A DNA stretch of 8,240 nucleotides from an uncultured Pseudomonadota bacterium. GTDB taxonomy: Bacteria > Pseudomonadota > Gammaproteobacteria > Burkholderiales > Burkholderiaceae_C. Positions 1 to 5,747 of the stretch are shown piece after piece (position 1 is the stretch's first letter; each line of letters starts with the position of its first letter). A program made the position numbers and the translations under genes. The DNA lies in contig ONTY01000097.1 in NCBI GenBank assembly GCA_900320815.1, forward strand, positions 1-8,240, read 5' to 3'. Under the pieces are notes generated by a model. The model saw nothing but the letters and a program-made list of their open reading frames with translations. It did not search any database and had not been told where the DNA came from.

Positions 1-46
1 CCGATATGCAGGCAGCAGGAATAGTCTGATACTTCCTTCTATTACA

Positions 47-98
47 TTTTATTGCCCGTATTTTATGCGGGCATGTGGCTGATACTCTGGCAATAAAA
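47..98. repeat. 10-bp inverted repeat with nested smaller hairpin
   Basis: TTTTATTGCC at 47-56 is perfectly complementary to GGCAATAAAA at 89-98, with 32 bases between. A second, smaller inverted repeat, TGCCCG (53-58) with CGGGCA (68-73), shares bases with the left arm, so the two foldings exclude each other. The right arm overlaps the U-tract of the transglycosylase terminator. No gene is visible in bases 1-162. The function is unknown: it could be a fold at the 3' end of a transcript, a protein site, or chance. Confidence 0.4.
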
Positions 99-129
99 AA
101 CGCCTGCACCCGGCAGGGCGGGGCAGGCG
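95..129 (-). terminator. Rho-independent terminator of the 163-999 transglycosylase gene
   Basis: Read on the minus strand, CGCCTGC (from 129) pairs with GCAGGCG (ending at 101). Inside this, CCCG pairs with CGGG around a CCCTGC loop, leaving one bulged T. The stem is followed at once by TTTTTT (100-95). It lies about 34 bases after the stop codon of the gene ending at 163. This is a canonical GC-rich stem plus U-tract. Confidence 0.85.
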
Positions 130-162
130 CTGGTGTGCGTAGAGGGAAAAAAGCTCAGCAGC

Positions 163-999
163 TCAGGAGAGCTTGGCGCTGCTTTTGCTGCTGGGGGCAG
201 CAGCAACGGTGGCGCTGCCCTTGCCGCCGCGCGCAGCTTGCGAGAGGCGTTCGTGCTCGGCCAAGACTTTGCGCGCATAGCCGCCGTCGCTGGCCATGTT
301 GGCGGCGCCCACGTACCACTTGAGCGCACCTTCCACCGAGCCGGTGCGGCGCATGTAGTCGCGCAAGATTTGGGCGCCCACGCGCAGGTTGGAGCGCGGG
401 TCAAACGCGGCGTAGCTGCCACCAAAGTGTTTGTATTTGTCAGAGTGGATGTGCGTCATCACCTGCATCAACCCCTGGGCGCCGACGGCGCTTTGGGCGA
501 AGGGGTTGAAGCTGGATTCAATGGCCATGACGGCGAGCAGTAGTTTGGGGTCAATTTTTTGTTCGCTGCCAAGTTTGTAGGCTTCGGCCACGAGGGCGGC
601 AACGGGTTCGGGGGCGACGTGATATTTGCGGCTGATCCACTGCGTCAGGCGGCGCTGCTCGGCGGTGAGGGCTTTGGGGTCGGCGGCAGTGGCGCGATCG
701 ATGGCGGCAGTCTCTGGCGCGGGGGCAGCAACGGCAACAGTGGTGGGAGTGGTTGTGGCTTGTTCTGCCGCAGCAGTGCTTTCAGTGGTGGTGCTGTGGC
801 GTGCGGCAAGCCACTGGGCAAGCTGCGCTTCGCCGGCGTGGCGCAGCTCAGGCGCGGCAGCAAGGGTGGCGCCGCTCAGGACGACGGCCATGCCCAGCAG
901 AGCCAGGCCGTTGTGCGTCATTTTGAAAAAGCCTTCGCCAACGTCAGCGGCAAAGGTCTTGCAGCCATTCGCCACAGTGGTGAGGGTGGATGTCGTCAT
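163..999 (-). CDS. Lytic transglycosylase with SLT domain, N-terminally membrane anchored
   Basis: 278-residue protein predicted to cleave the MurNAc-GlcNAc bond of peptidoglycan, forming 1,6-anhydro-muropeptides in the periplasm. A cytoplasmic-type N-terminus is followed by one hydrophobic segment (about 31-49), which could be an uncleaved anchor or a signal peptide. Residues 64-115 are an Ala/Thr/Pro-rich linker. The goose-lysozyme-like SLT domain spans about 125-250. It has the catalytic Glu161 in the motif IESSFNP, then GAQGLMQVM (173-181), the NLRVGAQIL segment (204-212) and the KWYVGAAN motif (227-234). The C-terminal 25 residues are low complexity (Gly/Ser/Ala/Lys). The start is well supported: AGGAGA at 1010-1005 lies 5 bases before ATG. 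It appears to be monocistronic, with its own promoter region and terminator. The family (SLT, Pfam PF01464 type) is clear. The exact MltX class cannot be assigned from sequence alone. Confidence 0.9.
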   Translation of the reverse strand: MTTSTLTTVANGCKTFAADVGEGFFKMTHNGLALLGMAVVLSGATLAAAPELRHAGEAQLAQWLAARHSTTTESTAAAEQATTTPTTVAVAAPAPETAAIDRATAADPKALTAEQRRLTQWISRKYHVAPEPVAALVAEAYKLGSEQKIDPKLLLAVMAIESSFNPFAQSAVGAQGLMQVMTHIHSDKYKHFGGSYAAFDPRSNLRVGAQILRDYMRRTGSVEGALKWYVGAANMASDGGYARKVLAEHERLSQAARGGKGSATVAAAPSSKSSAKLS

Positions 1000-1091
1000 T
1001 GCAGTCTCCTAATGTTTGTTCGTGCGGCGGCGCGGCAGCCATGCTGCATTGCAATAACGCGCCAGCCTTGTGGAAACGCCCACTGTTTCAT
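996..1091 (-). other. Possible 31-codon upstream ORF in the transglycosylase leader
   Basis: An open frame of 31 codons begins with ATG at 1091-1089. Its TGA stop (998-996) overlaps the start codon of the transglycosylase gene in an ATGA arrangement. Its ATG lies in the loop of the leader hairpin at 1076-1104. I see no Shine-Dalgarno sequence before it, so translation is doubtful. If it is translated, the overlap would allow coupling to the downstream gene. Confidence 0.2.
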
Positions 1092-1104
1092 CAGCAGCGG
1101 GCGT
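1076..1104 (-). promoter_or_regulatory. Leader hairpin in the transglycosylase 5' UTR
   Basis: On the minus strand ACGCCCGCTG pairs with CAGTGGGCGT as a 10-bp stem with one G-U wobble and a 9-base loop, CTGATGAAA. On the plus strand the wobble pair becomes an A-C mismatch, so the fold favours the minus-strand RNA. It lies within the roughly 110-base leader predicted from the promoter at 1119-1147. The role is unknown. Confidence 0.4.
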
Positions 1105-1118
1105 GTGCGTTGGGGCGG

Positions 1119-1147
1119 ATTCTAGGAACGTTTTGTGCACTGCACAA
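1119..1147 (-). promoter_or_regulatory. Candidate sigma-70 promoter with palindrome over the -35
   Basis: On the minus strand TTGTGC (1147-1142) and TAGAAT (1124-1119) are separated by 17 bases. The -10 matches consensus at 5 of 6 positions and the -35 at 3 of 6. The predicted start of transcription is near 1112, giving a leader of about 112 bases. A perfect 15-bp palindrome, TTGTGCA-C-TGCACAA (plus strand 1133-1147), covers the -35 and looks like an operator for a dimeric regulator. No regulator gene is adjacent. Confidence 0.5.
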
Positions 1148-1430
1148 GAAAAAACTGGGCGTGGTGTGCCGCAGTGGGGCGTGGAGCAGGGCTTTGGGGG
1201 CGCAGCGGGCATGGCTCAAAAAGGGGCGCGAGGGAGGCAAGGCAGCGATGCTGCGGTGCATAAAAAACCTAGTTTTTTCATTGGGATAGAGCGTGCGGTG
1301 AACGTGCATCAAGGCGCGCTGGAAGGCAGGGGAAAATCCTCGTCAAGTTTGGGGTTTGGGCGTTTGTGCAGAGCAGCATCTGGGTGTGGATTGAATGCAA
1401 CAAAGAGGTGCTGGCAGGGCAGGGCGGCAG
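1148..1430. other. Gene-free stretch
   Basis: This stretch lies between the transglycosylase promoter and the mltD terminator, and I find no convincing gene in it. The only clear structure is a short A/T hairpin, AAAAAAC (1262-1268) against GTTTTTT (1272-1278), with a 3-base loop. Open frames crossing it lack start signals and resemble no family I know. Confidence 0.6.
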
Positions 1431-1465
1431 AAAAAAGCCCCTGCGGCGCGGCGGCAGCAGGGGCT
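1431..1465 (-). terminator. Rho-independent terminator of gloB-mltD
   Basis: On the minus strand AGCCCCTGC (1465-1457) pairs perfectly with its complement at 1444-1436 around a 12-base GC-rich loop, and is followed by TTTTTT (1436-1431; the last stem base overlaps the tract). It begins about 26 bases after the mltD stop codon. It separates the gloB-mltD unit from the transglycosylase gene downstream. Confidence 0.85.
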
Positions 1466-1490
1466 GACAGCGGGGGGAGTGCGCGCGCTT

Positions 1491-3251
1491 TTAGCGGCGG
1501 GTGGCAACTTTGACGTTGCCCGCAGCGGCTGATTTGCGCACGGGTTTGGAGCTGCCGCGCTTGGCGTCTGCCTTGGCGGGTTTGACGCTGGCGGTTTTGC
1601 TGGCCGCTTTGCTGGTTTTGGCGGTTTTGTTGTCTTTGGCGCTCTTGGCAGGCGCTTTGGCGGCGGCGGTGCGCTTGCTGTTGTCTGCCTTGGCGGCTTT
1701 TGCCTCGGCTTTGGCGAGTTTGATGGTGCCTTTGCTGCCGAGTTTGGCGCCAGCTTTGGCGGTTTTGAGTGCTCTTTTATTGTCTTTGGCGCGAGCGGTT
1801 TTGGCGCTGGCACGGGCACTGGCTTTGGCTGCTGCAGCCTGGGCGGCGGCGTGTGCGGCTTCTGCGCTGCGCACGGCAGCGGCGGTGTGTTCTGGCAGAT
1901 ACATGGTGACAGCCTGGCCGGCGCGCAGCGATTTCTTGCCGCCGTTCCAGCGTTGCACGGTGGCCAGCGGCAGGTCGTGGCGTGCGGCGATGCGCTCCAT
2001 GGTGTCGCCCTTGCGGGCGCGGATGCTGATGCGGCGCAGCACCACTTCGGGCACCCACGCGAGGCGCGCGTTGTTGACGATGCTGCCGCTGGCGGCACCA
2101 GCGGCGCTGGCATGGCGGCGCACCAACACGGTGGAGCCACTTTTGACGAGCATGCCGCGTGGGATGGAGTTGATGGCGCGCAGTTCATCTTCGTCCATGC
2201 CAAAACGCTGGGCAATTTCGGCAGGGCGCAGGTTGACGGGAGCCAGCCAGGCGGTCCAGGTGGCGAGTTCGCTCTGCGGGGTGCGGCTGAGGTTTTTGCG
2301 GAAGGTGGCGCCGCTGCCCCAGGGCAAAAGGATGCGCGGGGTGCCCGCAGCAAAGATGATGGGTTTGCGCTGCGCGGGATTGAGCGCCTTGAAGTCTTCC
2401 AGCCGCACACCGGCCAGGCGCGCGGCGACGTCCACGTCCATGTCGTGCGTGATGGTGATGCTCTCAAAGAAGGGGTGGTTTTCAATGGCTGGGATGCGCG
2501 CACCAAAGCGTGCCGGGTTGGTGACGATGTTTTTCACCGCTTGCAGCTTGGGCACGTAGTGGCGCGTCTCGGCGGGCATGCGCGCGCTCAGGTCAAGGTA
2601 GCTGGTGCCAAGGCCGGCGGCGCGGTTGCGATCGATGGCGCGCTGTACGTTGCCTTCACCCCAGTTGTAGGCGGCCAGTGCCAAGTGCCAGTCGCCAAAC
2701 ATGGTGTGGAGCTTTTCCAGGTAGTTGAGCGCCGCATCGGTGGATTTGATGACGTCAAGGCGCTCGTCTTGCAGGTGGGTGCGGCGCAGTTTGTAGTCAG
2801 CGCCGGTGGCAAGCATGAATTGCCACAGACCGGCGGCTTTGGCGCTGCTCACAGCCTGCGGGTTGAAGGCCGATTCCACAAAAGGCAGCAGTGCCAGTTC
2901 GCTGGGCATGGAGCGGCGCTCCACTTCCTCGACGATGTGAAAGAGGTAGCGGCGCGAGCGGTCGGCCATGCGCTGCAGGTAGTCCGGACGGCTGGCGTAC
3001 CAGTTTTCCTGCTGGCGCACGAGGCTGGTGTCCAAGTCAGCGATGGCGTAACCGCGGCGGATGCGCGCCCACATGTCGTTGCCAGCTTTGAGCGAGGCGC
3101 GGCCGCTGCCTGGGCGCAGTCCGGAGCCGCGCACTGCGGGCGTGCCGCTGCGCTGCGCGCTGCTGTCTGTGGGCGCGGTGGAGCAGCCCGCAAGCAAGAT
3201 GCCGGCGGCAAGCGCCAGTGCGGTGGTGGTGTGCCAAGTCAGTTTTTTCAT
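1491..3251 (-). CDS. mltD: MltD-type membrane-bound lytic murein transglycosylase, LysM lipoprotein with basic tail
   Basis: 586-residue lipoprotein predicted to cleave peptidoglycan glycan strands in the periplasm, probably anchored in the outer membrane. The signal peptide ends in a lipobox, LLAGC, with Cys23 as lipidation site. The SLT domain (about 110-235) has catalytic Glu126 in FVESAFNP, then GLWQFM (141-146) and AYNWGEGNV (194-202). Three LysM-like repeats follow at about 265-310, 337-379 and 406-453; the last (RKGDTMERIAARH) is the clearest. The rest, about 456-586, is a Lys/Ala-rich tail: residues 476-586 contain 26 Lys, 8 Arg and 33 Ala. E. coli MltD (about 450 residues, from memory) lacks such a tail. 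Start choice: ATG at 3251 overlaps the gloB stop as ATGA, has GGAA 9 bases upstream, and gives a tidy signal peptide. ATG at 3266 would add 5 residues but has no properly spaced ribosome site. Confidence 0.92.
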   Translation of the reverse strand: MKKLTWHTTTALALAAGILLAGCSTAPTDSSAQRSGTPAVRGSGLRPGSGRASLKAGNDMWARIRRGYAIADLDTSLVRQQENWYASRPDYLQRMADRSRRYLFHIVEEVERRSMPSELALLPFVESAFNPQAVSSAKAAGLWQFMLATGADYKLRRTHLQDERLDVIKSTDAALNYLEKLHTMFGDWHLALAAYNWGEGNVQRAIDRNRAAGLGTSYLDLSARMPAETRHYVPKLQAVKNIVTNPARFGARIPAIENHPFFESITITHDMDVDVAARLAGVRLEDFKALNPAQRKPIIFAAGTPRILLPWGSGATFRKNLSRTPQSELATWTAWLAPVNLRPAEIAQRFGMDEDELRAINSIPRGMLVKSGSTVLVRRHASAAGAASGSIVNNARLAWVPEVVLRRISIRARKGDTMERIAARHDLPLATVQRWNGGKKSLRAGQAVTMYLPEHTAAAVRSAEAAHAAAQAAAAKASARASAKTARAKDNKRALKTAKAGAKLGSKGTIKLAKAEAKAAKADNSKRTAAAKAPAKSAKDNKTAKTSKAASKTASVKPAKADAKRGSSKPVRKSAAAGNVKVATRR

Positions 3252-4024
3252 GTGCGGTTTTTCCATTCTCTGAGTGCGGCAAAAACTGCCACTTCATCGG
3301 CGCCGCAGCCGCTGGCCGCCTGCACGGCGCGCACAACGGCGGCAGTGCGGCTGCGTAAAAAAGGGTTGATGGCCAGCTCCTGCCCAATGGTGCTGGGCAG
3401 CGTGGGCTGGCCGGCGGCGCGAAGCCGCTCGCAGTGCACCAGGTGCTGCGCCAGCGCTGCGTTGTCCGGCTCCACGAGGCGGGCAAAGCGCAGGTTCGCC
3501 AGCGTGTATTCATGCGCCGCGCACACGCGCGTGGCCGCAGGCAGGGCGGCAAGCGCATCGAGTGAGGCGAGCATCTGCGCGGGCGTGCCTTCAAAGATGC
3601 GCCCGCAGCCGCCGGAAAACAGCGCGTCGCCGCAAAACAGCAGCGGTGCGCCTTGAACCTCGTCGGTGAAGTACGCCACGTGCCCGGCGGTGTGCCCAGG
3701 CACGGCCAGAGCGCGCCAGCGCAGCCCCAGCGCCTCAAAGGCATCGCCGTCGTGCACCGACTGCACCGGCAGCTCTTGCAGTGGCAGGCGCTCGGCGGCG
3801 GGGGCGTAGACGGCGGCACCGGTGGCGCGGTGCAATGCAGGCACGCCGCCGCAGTGGTCGGCGTGGTGGTGCGTGATGAAAATGCCAGCCGCGCGCAGCC
3901 CAAGGTGCGCCAGTGCGTGCAGCACCGGGGCAGCGTCACCGGGGTCGATAACCAAGGCATTGTTGCCATCATGCAACAGCCAGATATAGTTATCCGAGAG
4001 GGCGGGCAGAGGGAGCAGGTTCAT
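3248..4024 (-). CDS. gloB: Hydroxyacylglutathione hydrolase (glyoxalase II)
   Basis: 258-residue metallo-beta-lactamase-fold enzyme that hydrolyses S-lactoylglutathione to D-lactate and glutathione, the second step of methylglyoxal detoxification in the cytoplasm. The metal-binding motif THHHADH is at 51-57 (His52, His54, Asp56, His57). Further ligands are His111 in PGHTAGH, Asp133 in FCGDALF and His171 in AAHEYT. The C-terminal glyoxalase II domain shows the expected NPFLR at 220-224 near the glutathione site. Length and the MNLLPLPALSDNYIW start match the family. It is the first gene of a two-gene unit with mltD (4-base overlap). There is no Shine-Dalgarno sequence before the start. A perfect TATAAT lies 11 bases upstream, so the mRNA is probably almost leaderless. 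Confidence 0.96.
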   Translation of the reverse strand: MNLLPLPALSDNYIWLLHDGNNALVIDPGDAAPVLHALAHLGLRAAGIFITHHHADHCGGVPALHRATGAAVYAPAAERLPLQELPVQSVHDGDAFEALGLRWRALAVPGHTAGHVAYFTDEVQGAPLLFCGDALFSGGCGRIFEGTPAQMLASLDALAALPAATRVCAAHEYTLANLRFARLVEPDNAALAQHLVHCERLRAAGQPTLPSTIGQELAINPFLRSRTAAVVRAVQAASGCGADEVAVFAALREWKNRT

Positions 4025-4035
4025 GGAGGGCGTGG

Positions 4036-4041
4036 ATTATA
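4036..4041 (-). promoter_or_regulatory. gloB -10 box (TATAAT) implying near-leaderless mRNA
   Basis: A perfect TATAAT reads on the minus strand 11 bases before the gloB ATG (4024-4022). Standard spacing puts +1 near 4029, a leader of about 5 bases. The bases before ATG (CCACGCCCTCC) cannot act as a ribosome site. The -35 is weak: GTCGCA with an 18-base spacer matches 3 of 6 positions, and TTGTCG lies 20 bases away. Confidence 0.55.
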
Positions 4042-4058
4042 GGAAGCCGATTGCTGCG

Positions 4059-4124
4059 CTGCGACAAAAACCATGCTGCAGCACTGACTTCTTGCATTTT
4101 GTGCCGGTTTGTGCCTTGTCGCAG
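4059..4124. repeat. Separated 9-bp inverted repeat in the gloB/methyltransferase intergenic region
   Basis: CTGCGACAA (4059-4067) and TTGTCGCAG (4116-4124) are perfect inverse copies 48 bases apart in the divergent intergenic region. The first copy covers the position of the gloB -35. They could be paired half-sites for a regulator or a looped RNA stem. No direct evidence separates these from chance. Confidence 0.3.
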
Positions 4125-4165
4125 GAGTGGGAGGACAGCGACCGTGCATTCCAGCCCGCCATTGC

Positions 4166-4212
4166 GCCGCATGTGCGGCTTGCCAAAGCGGCACACTTGC
4201 CTTTTCTTTTTT
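4166..4212 (+). promoter_or_regulatory. Two mutually exclusive hairpins followed by a U-rich tract
   Basis: GCCGCA-tg-TGCGGC (4166-4179) is a perfect inverted repeat. TGTGCGGCTT (4172-4181) also pairs with AAGCGGCACA (4186-4195) with a single mismatch and a 4-base loop. Both use the segment TGCGGC, so only one can form. The second is followed, after CTTGCC, by TTTTCTTTTTT (4202-4212). The layout resembles an attenuator ahead of the methyltransferase gene. I could not identify a plus-strand promoter upstream with confidence. Confidence 0.3.
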
Positions 4213-4255
4213 AAAGAGATGAATGTCCCATTCCCCGAAGGAAGAGCATCCCAGC

Positions 4256-5056
4256 ATGACTGCCGTGAACGCCGACGCCCCGCACGACTGGCTGGCCAGC
4301 GCCCCAGGGCAGCGGCTGCTGGCATTTGAGCGCACATGCTTTGCGCGCCACCTTGCAGGCGCCTTTGGCTACCACGCGCTGCAGCTTGGCTTGCCCGCCA
4401 TTGACGCGCTGGCGGCCAGCCCCGCGCGGCATCGCTGGCTGGCGCTGCCTGATGCTGCCAGCGCCGGCGTTGCGCCGCCCTCGCGTCTGGCGCTGCTGGC
4501 GGCGCCGCAGGCGCTGCCCTTTGCCGCTGGCAGCCTGGACCTCATCGCCCTGCCGCACACCCTGGAGCTGTGTGGCGACGCCCACGCCGCGCTGCGTGAA
4601 GTGCAGCGCACTCTGGCGCCCGAAGGCAAAGTGGCCATTACTGGCATCAACCCTTTCAGCTTCTGGGGCTGGCGCCATGCGCGTGCGCGCCTGTGGCGAC
4701 GCTGCGGCCTGCACTCTGCGCCCTGGCTGGCGCCGGATGCCGCACTCATTGCCCACTGGCGGCTGCGTGAATGGCTGCAGCTGCTGGGCTTTGAAGTGGA
4801 TGCGCTGCACCTTGGCTGCTGGCTGCCTGCACTGCGCCGCGAGGGCACGCTGGCACGCTTTGCCTGGCTGGACGCCCTTGGCAGCCATTGCGCTCCCGCC
4901 TTTGGCGCCGTGTATTTCATCCTTGCCACGCGGCGCGTCTACGGCATGCGGCAGCTGCCTGCCGCCTGGCGCCGCCCCGTGCCCGCTTTTGGCAGCGCCG
5001 CTGCCCCCTCCTCCGCCATCAGCGGCAACGCGCCGCAGAAAGCCTCCCATGACTAG
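4256..5056 (+). CDS. Class I SAM-dependent methyltransferase, YafS position
   Basis: 266-residue protein with the Methyltransf_11-like segments [18 protein letters not shown] (87-104) and [11 protein letters not shown] (120-130) followed by INPFSFWGW. These are typical of a family found beside gloB and rnhA. The substrate is unknown. The glycine-rich motif I (D/E-x-G-x-G-x-G) normally seen before these segments is not visible. The N-terminal [14 protein letters not shown] (12-25) is typical of the family in betaproteobacteria. Start choice: ATG at 4256 has GGAAGAG 9 bases upstream. ATG at 4223 would add 11 residues, but its purine stretch lies only 3-4 bases away. The last 8 bases overlap rnhA, which points to co-transcription. 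The C-terminal 25 residues are low complexity. Confidence 0.8.
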   Translation: MTAVNADAPHDWLASAPGQRLLAFERTCFARHLAGAFGYHALQLGLPAIDALAASPARHRWLALPDAASAGVAPPSRLALLAAPQALPFAAGSLDLIALPHTLELCGDAHAALREVQRTLAPEGKVAITGINPFSFWGWRHARARLWRRCGLHSAPWLAPDAALIAHWRLREWLQLLGFEVDALHLGCWLPALRREGTLARFAWLDALGSHCAPAFGAVYFILATRRVYGMRQLPAAWRRPVPAFGSAAAPSSAISGNAPQKASHD

Positions 5057-5546
5057 CGAAACGCTGACTTCCGTCACCATCTACACCGACGGCGCCTGCA
5101 AGGGCAACCCCGGCCCCGGCGGCTGGGGCGCGCTACTGCTCTCGGGGCGTCATGAAAAAGAACTGTGCGGCGGCGAGGCGCGCACCACCAACAACCGCAT
5201 GGAGCTGACCGCCGTCATCCGCGCGCTGGAAGCGCTCAAACGCCCCTGCGACGTGGCCATCTACACCGACAGCCAGTACGTGCGCCAGGGCATCACCGCG
5301 TGGATAGAGGGCTGGCGGCGCAAAGGCTGGCGCACCGCAGGCGGCAAACCCGTGAAAAACCTGGAACTCTGGCAGCAGCTTGACCGCCTCGCGGGTGGCG
5401 GAGGGCACCGCATCACCTGGCACTGGGTCAAGGGGCACGCCGGCGACGCAGGCAACGAACGCGCCGACGCGCTGGCAAACAAGGGTGTGCCGGAGCAGAA
5501 GGACACGGATGGCGGGGGGAGTGCTGCAGTAGAAACAGTGCAATAG
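5049..5546 (+). CDS. rnhA: Ribonuclease HI
   Basis: 165-residue cytoplasmic enzyme that cuts the RNA strand of RNA-DNA hybrids, acting on R-loops and replication primers. All catalytic residues are visible: Asp14 in [17 protein letters not shown], Glu52 in [10 protein letters not shown], Asp74 in [11 protein letters not shown], His130 in KGHAG and Asp140 in NERADALA. The handle region (KNLELWQQL) and overall order match E. coli RNase HI (155 residues), with a few extra residues at the C-terminus. The ATG lies within the last codons of the methyltransferase gene (8-base overlap), and its ribosome site is weak (AGAAAG). The same frame is open far upstream inside the methyltransferase gene, but that is only a shadow. 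dnaQ, the usual neighbour in E. coli, does not follow. Confidence 0.96.
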   Translation: MTSETLTSVTIYTDGACKGNPGPGGWGALLLSGRHEKELCGGEARTTNNRMELTAVIRALEALKRPCDVAIYTDSQYVRQGITAWIEGWRRKGWRTAGGKPVKNLELWQQLDRLAGGGGHRITWHWVKGHAGDAGNERADALANKGVPEQKDTDGGGSAAVETVQ

Positions 5547-5575
5547 GCAACAGCAAAGCGGCGCTGCGCTACAAT
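5547..5575 (+). promoter_or_regulatory. Candidate promoter downstream of rnhA
   Basis: TACAAT (5570-5575) matches the -10 consensus at 5 of 6 positions. At 17-base spacing the -35 would be GCAACA (5547-5552), 3 of 6. Transcription would begin near 5582 and run through a leader of about 165 bases to the Sel1-like gene. There is no clear rnhA terminator, so read-through is also possible. Confidence 0.35.
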
Positions 5576-5674
5576 TGCGTGCAGGCACCCGCCCTACTTG
5601 CACACGAGTAAAAACAGGTCACTTCTTTTTGCCTTCGTCAGTTCTTTTCTTTTTTTGACTGGCTTTTCTTGAGC

Positions 5675-5727
5675 TTCGCCGCAAGGGGAAGATTAAACGT
5701 GTGCTTTCTTTTCCAGTATACGGCGAA
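5675..5727 (+). promoter_or_regulatory. Structured leader just upstream of the Sel1-like gene
   Basis: TTCGCCG (5675-5681) pairs with CGGCGAA (5721-5727). Inside it, GGGGAAGA (5685-5692) pairs with TCTTTTCC (5707-5714) as 8 pairs including two G-U wobbles, around a 14-base loop. The wobbles make the fold specific to plus-strand RNA. It ends 6 bases before the ribosome site AGGAA (5734-5738). Upstream, 5619-5670 is very T-rich with long T runs. This could be a regulatory leader or an rnhA transcript end; I cannot tell which. Confidence 0.35.
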
Positions 5728-5747
5728 ATTATCAGGAAAGTCACATT

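Noticed and set aside
1262..1278. A/T-rich hairpin AAAAAAC/GTTTTTT as a terminator
   Set aside because: The stem is only 7 bp and almost all A-T, and no gene ends close by in either direction; the mltD terminator is clearly at 1431-1465.
1501..2559. Plus-strand open frame encoding a hydrophobic Ala/Leu-rich protein opposite mltD
   Set aside because: Its apparent membrane character is simply the complement of the Lys/Ala-rich tail codons (GCC/AAG read as GGC/CTT). No start signals.
1851..3656. Very long plus-strand open frame (about 600 codons) opposite mltD and gloB
   Set aside because: It is antisense to two genes with clear families, runs across their boundary, and has Gly/Ala/His-rich sequence typical of the shadow of GC-rich coding DNA. 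No ribosome site or family resemblance.
4326..5048. In-frame upstream extension of rnhA giving a 406-residue fusion
   Set aside because: The extension lies in another frame of the methyltransferase gene, is rich in Arg/Cys/Trp as expected of a shadow frame, and RNase HI aligns from ATG 5049.
5576..5640. Small RNA or tRNA gene after the TACAAT element
   Set aside because: Only a 5-bp GTGCA/TGCAC stem is visible; there is no cloverleaf, no anticodon or T-loop consensus and no clear terminator.
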